Positions 27,044-37,517 are shown, counted from the stretch's first letter. The stretch: DNA of 51,452 nt from Chitinophagaceae bacterium (GCA_947375185.1 CANCEU010000016.1:1-51452); one strand, 5' to 3'. Numbers and translations: made by a program. Notes: generated by a model not told the origin, from the letters alone.

Positions 27044-28126
27044 TTACTTAATATTAGAAGCTAAGATTTTCTCTAAATCTTCACCTCTCAAATCCTTTCC
27101 AATCACTACACCCTTTGGGTCAATTAAAAAGTTAGCTGGAATACTTTGAATGCCAAATTGAACTGCCACTTCATTGTTCCAATACTTTAAGTCACTTACA
27201 TGTGTCCATGTTAACCCATCTTTTTTAATAGCATCTAACCATTTTGCCTTGTCTTGATCTAGCGATACACCTAAAATAGTGAAGCCTTTTGTTTTATATG
27301 CATTATATGCTTTAACTACATTTGGGTTTTCAGCTCTACATGGACCACACCAGCTTGCCCAAAAATCAATCAATACATACTTTCCTCTTAATGAACTTAA
27401 GCTAACAGATTTGCCATTCACATCATTTTGTTTAAACTCTGGCAACACTGAACCAACTCTTCCAATACCCGCAGATTGTAAAGACTTCTCAATTAAATCA
27501 GCAAATGGTCCTTTTTTAGCTTGACCATCTAACAAAGCATATAGGTCTGCAATATGATCCTTAATGTAAGGAACAAAATTTGTAGTTTGAATTAAGAATA
27601 AAGTAGAAACTGGAGATTGATTATTACTCTTTAATAAATTTGTAATTGCCGTAGTTAAGTCAGCTTCTTTTAATTCAATTTGTTTGGCCAATGAATCTTT
27701 TGCACTAGCCCCCGCAGGTGAAGCTGCCAAAGATTTATCACCGAATAATCCTTGAATTTTAGGTGTCAAAGATTTCATATAAGTAAGGTATAAATCCTGA
27801 CTTGCCGAGCCTTTATATTCAATTGTTTCAGCTTGCTTGATATCGCCTGATATACTCATTTGATCATTACCAACAAAAACAGGAATTTTTGCAGGTAAGC
27901 CAGAAAAGCTTAATACATAAATACTTGGATTTTCAATTTTAGATCCCAAAGTAAATTTTCCGCCAATTGATTTTGAAGAATCAATTGTTTTATTGGCCAT
28001 TCCATCTACCAATGAAACAATAGTGCCATCAGGTACATTTTTTAAATCTCCAAAAATTTGTAATTTCTGAGCACTCAATTGCGCAATAGCTAAAAGTGCA
28101 AATAGTCCAAGTGTTATTTTTTTCAT
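27044..28126 (-). CDS. TlpA-like thioredoxin-domain protein with N-terminal DUF4369
   Basis: 360-aa exported protein. Signal peptide MKKITLGLFALLAIAQLSAQ, then a DUF4369-type beta domain (about residues 21-110, GDLKNVPDGTIVSLVDG), a helical linker, and a C-terminal AhpC/TSA-thioredoxin domain with the active site WASWCGPCRAENP (around residue 258). These proteins are common in Bacteroidota and are thought to act in periplasmic disulfide or peroxide reduction; the partner is unknown. It has its own promoter box and 5' hairpin, so it is probably not part of the upstream his/trp transcript although it is co-oriented (113 bp gap). Confidence 0.9.
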   Translation of the reverse strand: MKKITLGLFALLAIAQLSAQKLQIFGDLKNVPDGTIVSLVDGMANKTIDSSKSIGGKFTLGSKIENPSIYVLSFSGLPAKIPVFVGNDQMSISGDIKQAETIEYKGSASQDLYLTYMKSLTPKIQGLFGDKSLAASPAGASAKDSLAKQIELKEADLTTAITNLLKSNNQSPVSTLFLIQTTNFVPYIKDHIADLYALLDGQAKKGPFADLIEKSLQSAGIGRVGSVLPEFKQNDVNGKSVSLSSLRGKYVLIDFWASWCGPCRAENPNVVKAYNAYKTKGFTILGVSLDQDKAKWLDAIKKDGLTWTHVSDLKYWNNEVAVQFGIQSIPANFLIDPKGVVIGKDLRGEDLEKILASNIK

Positions 28127-28145
28127 GTTTTGTATTTGTTGATTT

Positions 28146-28188
28146 GTGCTGCTGAGTTAACAAACAGCACATTTAGAATTCAAATATA
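28146..28188 (-). promoter_or_regulatory. TlpA-like gene promoter box and 5' leader hairpin
   Basis: On the minus strand TATATTTG (28181-28188) matches TAnnTTTG. A GTGCTG/CAGCAC stem (28146-28170) then lies in the predicted leader of the TlpA-like gene. The hairpin might instead mark the end of the hisIE transcript, but no T-tract follows it. Confidence 0.45.
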
Positions 28189-28238
28189 AGTACTTAAAGT
28201 CATTTATTAAAGCTACCTAAAGCCAGACTTCCCCAAAT

Positions 28239-28847
28239 TTACCCCTTAGCTGCATGCCTGTCCGCTAATACTTTCACAACATCATTTAAAGTATAGCCTT
28301 TTGCCTGTAATAGAATTAAATAGTGAAATAGCAAATCAGCCGATTCATCTAAAAATAGTTTTTCGTTATTATCTTTTGCTTCAATCACTACTTCAACCGC
28401 CTCCTCTCCTACTTTCTGCGCAATTTTATTTATGCCTTTAGCGAATAAACTAGCCACATAGGAAGTATCAGCGGCTGCTGTTTTTCTTTGTGCAATCACC
28501 GCTTCTAATGTTTCCAAAAATGCGGTATTAGACGCTTTGTTTTCAGTGCCCCAACAAGTATCCGTTCCATTATGACAAACAGGTCCCAAAGGGACAGCTT
28601 GTATTAAAATGGTATCGTTATCACAATCTACGGACATGTTTACAAAATTCAAGAAATTACCACTCTCTTCTCCCTTAGTCCATAATCTGGATTTTGATCT
28701 ACTAAAGAAAGTAACTTTCCCCTGAGATAATGTAGCATCTATTGCTTCTTGATTCATAAAGCCCATCATTAAAACTGCCTTTGTGTTGGCATCTTGAACA
28801 ATTGCTGGCACTAAATTATCAGTGTATTTTGAAAAATTGATATTCAT
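28239..28847 (-). CDS. hisIE: bifunctional phosphoribosyl-AMP cyclohydrolase / phosphoribosyl-ATP pyrophosphatase
   Basis: 202-aa fusion catalysing the second and third steps of histidine synthesis. HisI domain is residues 1 to about 105, with FFSRSKSRLWTKGEESGNFL and the metal/catalytic segment VDCDNDTILIQ followed by GPVCHNGTDTCW. HisE domain is residues about 108-202 with KVGEEAVEVVIEAKD. It is the last gene of the trp-his array, 19 bp after hisF. The start MNINFSKYTDNLVPAIVQD is the usual one. No terminator with a T-tract was found after it. Confidence 0.95.
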   Translation of the reverse strand: MNINFSKYTDNLVPAIVQDANTKAVLMMGFMNQEAIDATLSQGKVTFFSRSKSRLWTKGEESGNFLNFVNMSVDCDNDTILIQAVPLGPVCHNGTDTCWGTENKASNTAFLETLEAVIAQRKTAAADTSYVASLFAKGINKIAQKVGEEAVEVVIEAKDNNEKLFLDESADLLFHYLILLQAKGYTLNDVVKVLADRHAAKG

Positions 28848-28866
28848 AATTTAAATTAATTAATGT

Positions 28867-29625
28867 TTATAATCTTATAGGTATTCCTTTTTTACTCAAA
28901 AATTGTTTTAAATCAGGAATAGCAACTTCCTTATAATGAAAGATACTAGCAGCCAAAGCGGCATCTGCCTTGCCTTGCGTGAATACATCATAAAAATGTT
29001 GCTCATTTCCTCCACCACCAGAAGCAATAATGGGGACAGGCAAACTTTCTCCCAATTGCGCAGTGATATCTAATGCAAAACCTTGTTTGGTTCCATCATG
29101 ATTCATAGAAGTTAATAATATTTCACCTACCCCTAAATCCACTGCTTCTTTTGCCCATTCAGTAACTAATTTTTCGGTCTTTTCTCGACCTCCATTCAAA
29201 TAAACATACCAATTATTATCGGCCTCACATTTTGCATCAATCGCTAATACAACACATTGACTGCCAAAATTTTTAGCAAACCGATTAATAATGGTGGGGT
29301 CTAAAAATGCAGCAGTATTCACCGATATTTTATCTGCGCCATTTTGCAATAATACACTCACATCCTCCTCCGTCTTTATCCCACCACCCACTGTAAATGG
29401 AATATTAATTTTGTGTGCAATTTTATTGACTAACTCGCTTAAAGTTTTTCTTTTTTCCACAGTAGCCGTGATATCCAAAAATACCAATTCATCTGCTCCT
29501 TGTTCTGCATAAAAAGCACCTAATTCAATTGGATCTCCTGCATCACGTATTTGCTCAAAGTTGATTCCCTTAACGGTTCGACCATCTTTGATATCTAAGC
29601 AGGGAATGATTCTTTTGGTTAACAT
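28867..29625 (-). CDS. hisF: imidazole glycerol phosphate synthase cyclase subunit
   Basis: 252-aa TIM barrel that uses ammonia delivered by HisH to close the imidazole ring, releasing AICAR. The N-terminus [23 protein letters not shown], the first catalytic Asp in [18 protein letters not shown] and [11 protein letters not shown] phosphate-binding loops, and the second catalytic Asp region [10 protein letters not shown] are all present. Length is normal. It lies between hisA (27-bp gap) and hisIE. Confidence 0.96.
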   Translation of the reverse strand: MLTKRIIPCLDIKDGRTVKGINFEQIRDAGDPIELGAFYAEQGADELVFLDITATVEKRKTLSELVNKIAHKINIPFTVGGGIKTEEDVSVLLQNGADKISVNTAAFLDPTIINRFAKNFGSQCVVLAIDAKCEADNNWYVYLNGGREKTEKLVTEWAKEAVDLGVGEILLTSMNHDGTKQGFALDITAQLGESLPVPIIASGGGGNEQHFYDVFTQGKADAALAASIFHYKEVAIPDLKQFLSKKGIPIRL

Positions 29626-29652
29626 AGTATTGGTTTTGCAGATTTATTTTAC

Positions 29653-30369
29653 TTATTGAAATTTACTTAACTCATCTAATGTAATTCTGTTTTCATAAAT
29701 CGCTTTCCCAACAATTGCTGCCGAACATCCAATATTTTTTAAATCTTGCAAATCTTGCAATTTACTTACACCACCACTGGCTATAAGTTGTAAATCTGAA
29801 AATTTTGAAATAATCTTTTTATATAAATCAATTGAAGGGCCTTGCAATTTGCCATCTTTTTGAATATCTGTACAAAACATTTGTGTCACTCCTTTTTGCA
29901 TATAAGATTGCATAAAAGCATAAACATCAATATTTGTTTTTTCTAACCAGCCCCCAATTGCAATTTTTTCTTCAAACACATCCGCCCCTAGCATAAATAC
30001 AGCTGCACCAAAACGATCAATCCATTCTTCAAAAATGTTTCTACTTTTAACCGCCAAGCTTCCAATGGTTGCAAATGATGCTCCTGTATCCAATACTGTT
30101 TTTAAAGTGGCTTCCTTTTTTATACCACCACCAAAATCAATTTTTAAACTAGTTTGATTGGCAATTTTTTCCAACACTTTCCAATTGACTACCTCACCTG
30201 CTTTGGCTCCATCCAAATCCACTAAATGCAATCGCATTAATCCAATACCCTCAAAGGCTTTAGCAACTTCTAATGGATCTTCATTATAGATTTTTTTTTG
30301 AGCGTAATCACCTTCAGTGAGTCGAACACACTTTCCTTCAATTAAATCTATTGCTGGAATAATTTGCAT
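29653..30369 (-). CDS. hisA: ProFAR isomerase
   Basis: 238-aa TIM barrel, 1-(5-phosphoribosyl)-5-[(5-phosphoribosylamino)methylideneamino]imidazole-4-carboxamide isomerase. Features: MQIIPAIDLIEGKCVRLTEGDY with the catalytic Asp in AIDLI, DFGGGIKKE phosphate loop, CTDIQKDGKLQGPSIDLY with the second catalytic Asp, and LIASGGVSKLQDL. Not a PriA-type dual enzyme by context, since trpF is present nearby. It starts immediately after the hisH stop (no intervening base), indicating translational coupling. Confidence 0.95.
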   Translation of the reverse strand: MQIIPAIDLIEGKCVRLTEGDYAQKKIYNEDPLEVAKAFEGIGLMRLHLVDLDGAKAGEVVNWKVLEKIANQTSLKIDFGGGIKKEATLKTVLDTGASFATIGSLAVKSRNIFEEWIDRFGAAVFMLGADVFEEKIAIGGWLEKTNIDVYAFMQSYMQKGVTQMFCTDIQKDGKLQGPSIDLYKKIISKFSDLQLIASGGVSKLQDLQDLKNIGCSAAIVGKAIYENRITLDELSKFQ

Positions 30370-30963
30370 TTATGAAATGTTTAGAAAATTTTGAATAATC
30401 TGTTCCCCTTCTTTAGCTGACTTTTCTGGATGAAATTGAACGCCATAAAAATTGTCTTTATGCAACGCACAGCTATAGGGTTGAACATAATTAGTTGTCC
30501 CAATCGTATGTTGACCTAAAGCAGCATAATATCCATGTACAAAATAGGTGTAACTTTCTTCTTTGACGCCTTTGAATAAATTTGATTTTAAATTGCCGAT
30601 TGTATTCCATCCAATTTGTGGCACTTTAATAGTCGCATCAGTTGGCTTAAATAATTTAACCTGCTCTTCAAAAATCCCCAAGCAGGCTGTGTCATTTTCC
30701 TCAGAATATGCACACATTAATTGCATTCCTAAGCAAATACCAAAAACAGGCTGTTGTAGATTTTTTATTACTTTATCTAACCCCCTGTCTTGCAAATAAT
30801 GCATAGCAGTACTTGCCTCGCCTACACCGGGGAAAATCACTTTATCTGCAGCTTGAATAGTCTCCAAATTATCGGTCACAGTTGCTTGTACACCTAATCG
30901 TTCTAATGCATAAAGCACCGATTGAATATTACCTGCATTATATTGTATAATTACTAAGTTCAT
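30370..30963 (-). CDS. hisH: imidazole glycerol phosphate synthase glutaminase subunit
   Basis: 197-aa class I glutamine amidotransferase that supplies ammonia to HisF. The nucleophile is Cys77 in FGICLGMQLM, the oxyanion segment is FPGVGEAS and the His/Glu pair is in VQFHPEKSAKEG. It is the junction gene: its ATG lies 1 bp after the trpA stop, so the histidine genes here are translated directly behind the tryptophan genes. This tight spacing makes a separate promoter for hisHAF-hisIE unlikely. Confidence 0.96.
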   Translation of the reverse strand: MNLVIIQYNAGNIQSVLYALERLGVQATVTDNLETIQAADKVIFPGVGEASTAMHYLQDRGLDKVIKNLQQPVFGICLGMQLMCAYSEENDTACLGIFEEQVKLFKPTDATIKVPQIGWNTIGNLKSNLFKGVKEESYTYFVHGYYAALGQHTIGTTNYVQPYSCALHKDNFYGVQFHPEKSAKEGEQIIQNFLNIS

Positions 30964-30964
30964 A

Positions 30965-31735
30965 CTAATCCAAAACTGATTTTAAAAATTGAGCTGTTGT
31001 TTCATTCACATCATTCCCTTTTGATAAAGCATTGATATATGCCGACCCAATAATAGCCCCATTTGAATAGGCGCAAACAGCATCAAAAGTTTCCTTGTCC
31101 TTAATTCCAAATCCTACTAACACTGGATTTTTTAATTGCATTGCTTGTAATTTCTGCAAGTACAAAGCTACTTTCGAAAAATCCTTATCCTTTCCTGTGG
31201 TTGCCGAGGAACTTACTGCATATAAAAAACCTTTACTGAGTTCATCTAATTTTCTTAATCTATCTTCAGGAGTTTCAGGAGTAACTAAAAAGACAAAGTC
31301 CAACCCATTTTCCTGAATAGTCTTACCATATAAATGTTCGAATTCAAATAAAGGCAAGTCAGGAAGAATTAATCCATCCACACCAACCTCTTTCGCTTTC
31401 TTACAAAATGCCTCAAATCCATATTGTAAAATTGGATTCATATAACCCATTAACACAACTGGAATATGAATTGAACTGCGCATGGTTGACAATTGATCAA
31501 ACAAGGTTTCAATAGTCATTCCATTTGCTAAAGCTACATTACCACTAGATTGTATTACTTCGCCATCTGCCAATGGATCGCTATAGGGCATTCCCAATTC
31601 AATAATATTGGCACCATTGGCTTGCAAACTTTCCATTACTTGCAATGTGCTATTAAGCAAAGGAAAACCTGCAGTACAATACACATTAAGTACGCGTTCA
31701 CTTTGCTTATTAAATAACTCAGATAACCTTGACAT
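30965..31735 (-). CDS. trpA: tryptophan synthase alpha subunit
   Basis: 256-aa TIM barrel cleaving indole-3-glycerol phosphate to indole and glyceraldehyde-3-phosphate. The catalytic Glu46 (IIELGMPYSDP) and Asp57 (PLADGEVIQ) are in place, and GFGIKDKETF and AIIGSAYINAL form the phosphate site. Length is slightly short but normal. It is the last tryptophan gene, 46 bp after trpB and 1 bp before hisH. Confidence 0.96.
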   Translation of the reverse strand: MSRLSELFNKQSERVLNVYCTAGFPLLNSTLQVMESLQANGANIIELGMPYSDPLADGEVIQSSGNVALANGMTIETLFDQLSTMRSSIHIPVVLMGYMNPILQYGFEAFCKKAKEVGVDGLILPDLPLFEFEHLYGKTIQENGLDFVFLVTPETPEDRLRKLDELSKGFLYAVSSSATTGKDKDFSKVALYLQKLQAMQLKNPVLVGFGIKDKETFDAVCAYSNGAIIGSAYINALSKGNDVNETTAQFLKSVLD

Positions 31736-31781
31736 ATTTTATATTTTTTTTAAAAAGTGCTGCTAACACATTTATTACATT

Positions 31782-32993
31782 TTACTTTTTAATATCCATC
31801 ACTTGCATATAGGTTGCCAAATCCTTATCTCCTCTTCCACTTAAACAAACTACTACAACATCAGTTGGTTTGAAATTCATTTTAGGAAGTATTGCAAATG
31901 CATGCGCAGTTTCTAATGCCGGAATAATACCTTCTATTTCAGATAAATGAAATGCCCATTTTAGTGCTTCCTCATCGGTCGCACTCGTAAATGTTCCACG
32001 TTTGCTTTCATATAAAAAAGCATGTAATGGCCCAATACCTGGATAATCCAACCCTGCACTAATGCTATGTGGTTCTACCACTTGACCATCTGCAGTTTGC
32101 ATTAAAATACTTTTGCTACCATGCAAAATACCTGGCTTACCTAATTGCGTTGTTGCAGCACTCAATCCAGAATGTACCCCATGACCAGCAGCTTCTACAG
32201 CAACCAACTCAACAGTCTCCTCATTTAAAAAATGATAAAATGCTCCTGCTGCATTGGAACCTCCACCCACACATGCTACTACATGCGTTGGCAATTCAGA
32301 GCCTGTTTTTTCTTTTAACTGCTTGCGCATTTCATCACTTATTACACTCTGAAAACGAGCTACCATATCTGGATAAGGATGCGGTCCAACCACACTACCA
32401 ATAATATAATGTGTTTCATTAGGCTCATTAATCCAAGCACGAATTGCTTCATTGGTAGCATCTTTCAAAGTTTTACTTCCACTTGTTGCAGGCACAACTT
32501 TAGCTCCTAACATTTTCATACGTGCTACATTGGGCGCTTGACGATCAATGTCTTTCTCCCCCATATAAACCACACACTCTAAACCTTTTAAAGCACATAC
32601 TGTTGCAGTAGCCACTCCATGCTGACCGGCACCTGTTTCAGCAATAATTTTAGTTTTACCTAATCGATGAGCTAATAATATTTGACCAATGGTATTATTA
32701 ATTTTATGCGCTCCTGTGTGACATAGGTCTTCACGCTTCAAATAAATATTGGTTCCAATTTCTTTGCTTAATCTTTCTGCATAAAACAAAGGGGTTGGCC
32801 TTCCCACATAATCTTTTAATAATGCATGGAACTCCTTCTGAAATTCAGCATCCTGCATAATTTGCAAATACTGTGTTTTTAAAATCTCCACATTGCTGTA
32901 CAACATTTCTGGAATGTACGCACCGCCAAAATCTCCATAGTAACCTTCGGCACTAGGATCTTGATAATTAATCGATTTGTTAAATGAGTGCAT
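31782..32993 (-). CDS. trpB: tryptophan synthase beta subunit
   Basis: 403-aa PLP enzyme condensing indole with serine. The Schiff-base lysine is Lys97 in [16 protein letters not shown], the phosphate cradle is [10 protein letters not shown] and the catalytic Glu is in [10 protein letters not shown]. It is TrpB1-type, which works with TrpA. The start overlaps the 3' end of trpF by 14 bp, implying coupled translation. Confidence 0.97.
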   Translation of the reverse strand: MHSFNKSINYQDPSAEGYYGDFGGAYIPEMLYSNVEILKTQYLQIMQDAEFQKEFHALLKDYVGRPTPLFYAERLSKEIGTNIYLKREDLCHTGAHKINNTIGQILLAHRLGKTKIIAETGAGQHGVATATVCALKGLECVVYMGEKDIDRQAPNVARMKMLGAKVVPATSGSKTLKDATNEAIRAWINEPNETHYIIGSVVGPHPYPDMVARFQSVISDEMRKQLKEKTGSELPTHVVACVGGGSNAAGAFYHFLNEETVELVAVEAAGHGVHSGLSAATTQLGKPGILHGSKSILMQTADGQVVEPHSISAGLDYPGIGPLHAFLYESKRGTFTSATDEEALKWAFHLSEIEGIIPALETAHAFAILPKMNFKPTDVVVVCLSGRGDKDLATYMQVMDIKK

Positions 32994-33639
32994 CTATAAA
33001 GGATTTAATTTTTTCTAAATTTTTAATACCCGGTTCTATTTCAAATTGACTATTTACATCTAAAGCAAACAAGTCATTACCCGCTTTGGTTTTTTTCATT
33101 ACTTCAATTCCGCCCATATCATTTGGCCCAATTCCTCCACTTAAAAAATAAGGCTTACCAATAGTATTACCTTTTAGTAGTTCCCAATTAAAATGAGATC
33201 CTGTACCGCCATACATTTTACTATCTGTATCAAACAAATAATAATCGGTAATTTTTTCGAAAGAACTAAGTTCAGGCATTTTATCTCCAACTCTAAAAAC
33301 TTTTATCAATTTTACATTTTGTAATGATGTTAACAATAATTGATATTTTAGTTCAGTATAATATTCCACATCCTCATCACCATGCAATTGAATCATATTC
33401 AGTCCAGCCGCTTTCACTATATTAACTACATTTTCAATTGGCTCATTGACAAACACCCCTACCTTTTTGGCATGTAGTGGGGCAAATGATTTTAAAGCCG
33501 GCAATTGCAAACAATTTAGAATATATCTTTTTGAAGGAGCATAAAAGATAAACCCAACATAATCTACACCCATTGCTTCCAATGCAACAGCTTGTTTTAT
33601 ATCAGTGATACCGCAAACTTTTATCTTTAATGTGCTCAC
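32980..33639 (-). CDS. trpF: phosphoribosylanthranilate isomerase
   Basis: TIM-barrel isomerase converting PRA to CdRP. Motifs: [30 protein letters not shown] (shown in part as KVCGITD), [31 protein letters not shown] and [11 protein letters not shown]. Start chosen at the GTG at 33639 (219 aa), 7 bp after the trpC stop, because it begins just before the first conserved strand. The ATG at 33678 would add 13 unusual residues and overlap trpC by 32 bp, but cannot be excluded. Overlaps trpB by 14 bp. Confidence 0.92.
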   Translation of the reverse strand: MSTLKIKVCGITDIKQAVALEAMGVDYVGFIFYAPSKRYILNCLQLPALKSFAPLHAKKVGVFVNEPIENVVNIVKAAGLNMIQLHGDEDVEYYTELKYQLLLTSLQNVKLIKVFRVGDKMPELSSFEKITDYYLFDTDSKMYGGTGSHFNWELLKGNTIGKPYFLSGGIGPNDMGGIEVMKKTKAGNDLFALDVNSQFEIEPGIKNLEKIKSFIDALI

Positions 33640-33646
33640 TTTTTTA

Positions 33647-34435
33647 TTATAATTTGATTTGTTTACTAAAATCTTCAAAAGCTTTTGCTGGGTTTGCTTG
33701 TTTCATGAAAAACTCCCCCATTAAAAATCCATTAAAGCCTTCTTTTTTCAATAATTGAAAAGTTTTCAAATCATATATTCCACTCTCAGCAATACTCAAT
33801 TTACCTTTCGGTAATAAGTCCTTCAATTTTAAAGAGTGATCAATATTTACTTCAAAAGATTTTAAACTTCTATTATTAATTCCTACAAAATCAACCTGCT
33901 CACATACATGATTCAATTCAATTTCATCATGCAATTCTAATAATACTTCCATTCCTAAAGCCTTTGCAGTTCCTGCCAATTTTTCGGTCTCAGCTGGTGT
34001 TAAACAAGAAGCAATTAACAAAATCACAGAAGCACCAAAAGCCTTGGCTTCTATAATTTGAAATTCATCAATTATAAATTCCTTTCGTAAAACTGGTATT
34101 GGATTTTGAATTGCGATACTTAAATCAGCAAGACTCCCACCAAAATATGGACCATCTGTTAATACTGATATTCCTGCTGCGCCAAATTGAGTATACGCTT
34201 TTGTAACATCTGCCACATCGGCCACTCCATTTATAATTCCTTTGGACGGAGATTGTCTTTTAAATTCAGCAATAATGCCAGTTTTGCTATCATCTAATAA
34301 ATTTGTCTTTAATGAAAAGCAGTGCTTTGCAAATAAAGGCATTGCCTCTAATTGAGCTATGGTTATTTGCTTTTTCCTTTCAGCTACTTCACCAAACTTA
34401 CTCGCTACTATTTTTGCTAATATATTGGTACTCAT
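33647..34435 (-). CDS. trpC: indole-3-glycerol phosphate synthase
   Basis: 262-aa TIM barrel converting CdRP to indole-3-glycerol phosphate. Recognisable parts are IAEFKRQSPSKG (catalytic Lys and substrate loop), VLTDGPYFGGSLADL, VLRKEFIIDEFQIIEAKAFGA (catalytic Lys in LRKEF), VGINNRSLKSFEV and IAESGIYDLK. It is monofunctional, not fused to TrpF. Its ATG shares a base with the trpD stop codon. Confidence 0.96.
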   Translation of the reverse strand: MSTNILAKIVASKFGEVAERKKQITIAQLEAMPLFAKHCFSLKTNLLDDSKTGIIAEFKRQSPSKGIINGVADVADVTKAYTQFGAAGISVLTDGPYFGGSLADLSIAIQNPIPVLRKEFIIDEFQIIEAKAFGASVILLIASCLTPAETEKLAGTAKALGMEVLLELHDEIELNHVCEQVDFVGINNRSLKSFEVNIDHSLKLKDLLPKGKLSIAESGIYDLKTFQLLKKEGFNGFLMGEFFMKQANPAKAFEDFSKQIKL

Positions 34436-35427
34436 TATTGCAGACTAATTAATTTTTGTAAACATTTATTGGCAGCACCAGATTCTAAGCTATTTACCGC
34501 TGCCTGATAAGCAGCCTCATAATTTTCATATTTACCTGTCAGGTTTAATGCCATAGCGGCATTGGCTAATACCACCGCATTTTGCGACCAAGTGCCTTTA
34601 CCTTGAATAATATGCTTAAAGATTGTAGCTGCTTCTTCAACAGTTGTACCTCCAGTTAAATCTTCCTGCATCACTCTTTTCTTACCTAATGCATAAGGAG
34701 ACAATGTAAACTCGCCTTTATTGGTCACAATTTTCGTATCAGTTGTTAATGAAATTTCATCATAGCCGTCCAAACTATTTATTAAAGTAAACTCTTTACC
34801 TAAAGATTGCAATACATAATTATAAATTCGAGCCATCTCTAAGTTGTAAACTCCTATCAATTGATATTTTGGTTGGGCAGGATTCACAATTGGTCCAAGC
34901 ATATTAAAAAAAGTACGTACTCCAATATTTCTACGAATTGGACCCACAGTTTTTAATGCAGGATGAAATAAAGGTGCGTGTAAAAAACAAATACCTGCTT
35001 CTTTTACTTCCTTAGACAACTGATCTTGATCATTTTTAAAAGTATACCCTAATTGTTCCATCACATTAGATGACCCACTTACACTTGAAGCACCATAATT
35101 ACCATGCTTCACCACGGGTTGACCCGCGCCTGCTACTATAAAGCAAGCTAATGTTGAAATATTAAAAGTATCTTTTCCATCACCTCCTGTTCCTACTATA
35201 TCAATAGCATTATCGACACCTAAATCTACTTTAACTGCAAGAGATAATAATGCATCTCTAAAACCCATTAATTCCTCAATGGTAATACTACGCATTAAAT
35301 ATACCGTCACAAAGGATGTTACCTCATGCTCATTGTATACTCCCTGTGAAATTTGAACCAATACATCTTTGGCCTGCTCTCTTGTCAAGGTTTTGTGTTC
35401 AAATAAATATTGTAATATTTTTTTCAT
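34435..35427 (-). CDS. trpD: anthranilate phosphoribosyltransferase
   Basis: 330-aa enzyme joining anthranilate and PRPP. Present are the glycine-rich VGTGGDGKDTFNIST loop, KHGNYGASSVSGSSNVMEQLG (the KHGN.. and SS.GSADVLE equivalents), and LFHPALKTVGPIRRNIGVRTFFNMLGP. It is monofunctional, with trpG separate. It overlaps trpC by one base and starts 18 bp after trpG. Confidence 0.96.
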   Translation of the reverse strand: MKKILQYLFEHKTLTREQAKDVLVQISQGVYNEHEVTSFVTVYLMRSITIEELMGFRDALLSLAVKVDLGVDNAIDIVGTGGDGKDTFNISTLACFIVAGAGQPVVKHGNYGASSVSGSSNVMEQLGYTFKNDQDQLSKEVKEAGICFLHAPLFHPALKTVGPIRRNIGVRTFFNMLGPIVNPAQPKYQLIGVYNLEMARIYNYVLQSLGKEFTLINSLDGYDEISLTTDTKIVTNKGEFTLSPYALGKKRVMQEDLTGGTTVEEAATIFKHIIQGKGTWSQNAVVLANAAMALNLTGKYENYEAAYQAAVNSLESGAANKCLQKLISLQ

Positions 35428-35445
35428 CGCTCTTTTATTAGAGAA

Positions 35446-36015
35446 TTATTTTTTTAACCAATTTGCTATAATTTTTGCACCCTCTGGAGTCAATACACTT
35501 TCAGGATGATATTGCACCCCTTTTACATCATATGTTTTGTGCTCAAGTGACATAATATATCCATCATCATCTTTTGAAGTAATGATTAAATCACTAGGTA
35601 AATCTTTTTCATTAACTACCCAACTATGGTAACGGCCTACACTAAATGTATTTGGCAATCCTTCAAATAAAATTGAAGGTGTAGTTAAATGTATAGGTGT
35701 TGCAATACCATGATATACCTTGCTCAAATTGCTCAAACTTCCTCCAAAGGATTCACCTATTGCCTGTTGACCAAGACACACTCCAAAAATAGATTTACTA
35801 GCAGCATACTCTTTAATTAATGGCAATAACAAACCTGATTCGGATGGAATTCCGGGGCCTGGTGATAATAATATTTTATCAAAAGCCTTTATATCCTCCA
35901 ACGGAATTTCATCGTTTCTATGCACTTCTACTTTTGCATCCACGGCAAGCTCCCTTATCAACTGCACTAAGTTGTAAGTGAAAGAATCATAATTATCAAA
36001 AACTAATATTTTCAT
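35446..36015 (-). CDS. trpG: anthranilate synthase glutaminase component
   Basis: 189-aa class I amidotransferase providing ammonia to TrpE. The nucleophile is Cys80 in FGVCLGQQAIGE, the SPGPGIP oxyanion loop is at residues 51-57 and the His/Glu pair is in VQYHPESVLTPEG. In some bacteria such a subunit also serves PabB (folate); here the position directly behind trpE points to tryptophan. Confidence 0.95.
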   Translation of the reverse strand: MKILVFDNYDSFTYNLVQLIRELAVDAKVEVHRNDEIPLEDIKAFDKILLSPGPGIPSESGLLLPLIKEYAASKSIFGVCLGQQAIGESFGGSLSNLSKVYHGIATPIHLTTPSILFEGLPNTFSVGRYHSWVVNEKDLPSDLIITSKDDDGYIMSLEHKTYDVKGVQYHPESVLTPEGAKIIANWLKK

Positions 36016-36052
36016 GTCGTCTCATTTATCTTTTTATTTAACCACTAAAAGT

Positions 36053-37465
36053 TTAATCGTGAATTTTTTCAGCCAATACCATAGCAGTCTTAAGTGCGTT
36101 TAATTTATTATTCACTTCCTGTAATTCACTTTCTGGTACACTCGCTGCTACCACACCCGCACCGGCTTGATAGGTAAGTGTATTTTGTTGACTCAAAAAT
36201 GTACGAATCATAATAGCCTGATTGCATGTCCCATTAAATCCTACAAAGCCAATACAACCACCATAATAAGAACGCTTAGTAGGCTCAATAGCATCAATAA
36301 TTTGCATTGCTTTGAATTTTGGAGCCCCACTTAAAGTCCCTGCCGGAAAAGTTTTTGCAATCAAATGAAATGGATTGGAACCCTCAGTCACTTTACCTTC
36401 CACTTCACTCACTAAATGAATTACATGACTATAATAATGTACTTGACGATATTGTTTAACGCGTACCTCCGTACATACCCTACTTAAATCATTGCGCGCT
36501 AAGTCAACCAACATTACATGCTCTGCATTTTCCTTTGGATCATCTAATAATTTTTGTGTCATGTTTGCATCAACTACCGCATCGCCAGTTCTTTTGAAAG
36601 TTCCTGCAATTGGATGCACCACCGCTTTGCCATTGTTGATAATAATTTGCGCCTCTGGTGAAGAACCCATCAATTTATAATCGCCATAATCAAAAAAGAA
36701 TAAATAAGGAGATGGATTAATATTTCTTAAAGTGCGATAAACATTAAATTCATCTCCTTGAAAAGATTGTTGAAAGCGTCTACTCAATACAATTTGAAAA
36801 ACATCACCACGCAAACAATGTTGAATTCCTTTTTTTACAGCATCACGATATGCTTCATCGGTCAAATTTGAAGTTTCACCACCTTGTAATTTAAATGGAT
36901 ACTGGGGCACATCCTTACTCTTAATAAAAGAAACCAATGCGTCATATTCTGAAGCAATGCCTTCTAATTTATTTTCACAAATAAAAATTTCATCTTTAAA
37001 ATGATTAAAGGCAATTACATATTGGTATAAACGATAACGCATTAACGGAACCACCGGCGCACCCTCTTTAAATTGAATCGTATCGAAAAATGGAATAGCA
37101 TCATATGCTGTATAACCATACAATCCTTGTGCAAAAGCAGCTTCTTTTACTTCCTGCCCTTTCATTTCATATTGTTGCATATAAGCCCAAATACGATCGG
37201 GTGCTGCATGTACATTTTGGATAGTTTCTCTTTCAGGATCCTGATTTGGATATTTGTATTCAATCTCATTTAAAGATGAAATTTCTATTCCACCAATTGC
37301 ATTTACACCAATAAATGAATAACTATTTTCTGAAGCATGTGAATCAGTGCTTTCTAATAATATCGTATCCCTGAATCGATCTCTTAAACGAAGATAGATG
37401 CCTACTGGCGTATACGTATCTGCCAGCATTCTTGACACTGTTGTTGTTATTTGCTTCTTTTGCAT
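36053..37465 (-). CDS. trpE: anthranilate synthase component I
   Basis: 470-aa chorismate-utilising enzyme forming anthranilate. The feedback-inhibition element LLES lies at residues 36-39 (ILLESTDSHASENSYSFIG), so allosteric inhibition by tryptophan is expected on top of attenuation. The catalytic domain shows QIVLSRRFQQ, MGSSPEAQI, HPIAGTFKRTGD, LVDLARNDLSRVC, TFPAGTLSGAPKFKAM and YGGCIGFVGF. It is the first structural gene after the trp attenuator: the terminator ends 53 bp before its ATG. Confidence 0.96.
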   Translation of the reverse strand: MQKKQITTTVSRMLADTYTPVGIYLRLRDRFRDTILLESTDSHASENSYSFIGVNAIGGIEISSLNEIEYKYPNQDPERETIQNVHAAPDRIWAYMQQYEMKGQEVKEAAFAQGLYGYTAYDAIPFFDTIQFKEGAPVVPLMRYRLYQYVIAFNHFKDEIFICENKLEGIASEYDALVSFIKSKDVPQYPFKLQGGETSNLTDEAYRDAVKKGIQHCLRGDVFQIVLSRRFQQSFQGDEFNVYRTLRNINPSPYLFFFDYGDYKLMGSSPEAQIIINNGKAVVHPIAGTFKRTGDAVVDANMTQKLLDDPKENAEHVMLVDLARNDLSRVCTEVRVKQYRQVHYYSHVIHLVSEVEGKVTEGSNPFHLIAKTFPAGTLSGAPKFKAMQIIDAIEPTKRSYYGGCIGFVGFNGTCNQAIMIRTFLSQQNTLTYQAGAGVVAASVPESELQEVNNKLNALKTAMVLAEKIHD

Positions 37466-37517
37466 ATCCTGATCTTAATTCTTTCTTTTACTATTTAAGG
37501 TACTCTTTCGATAATTT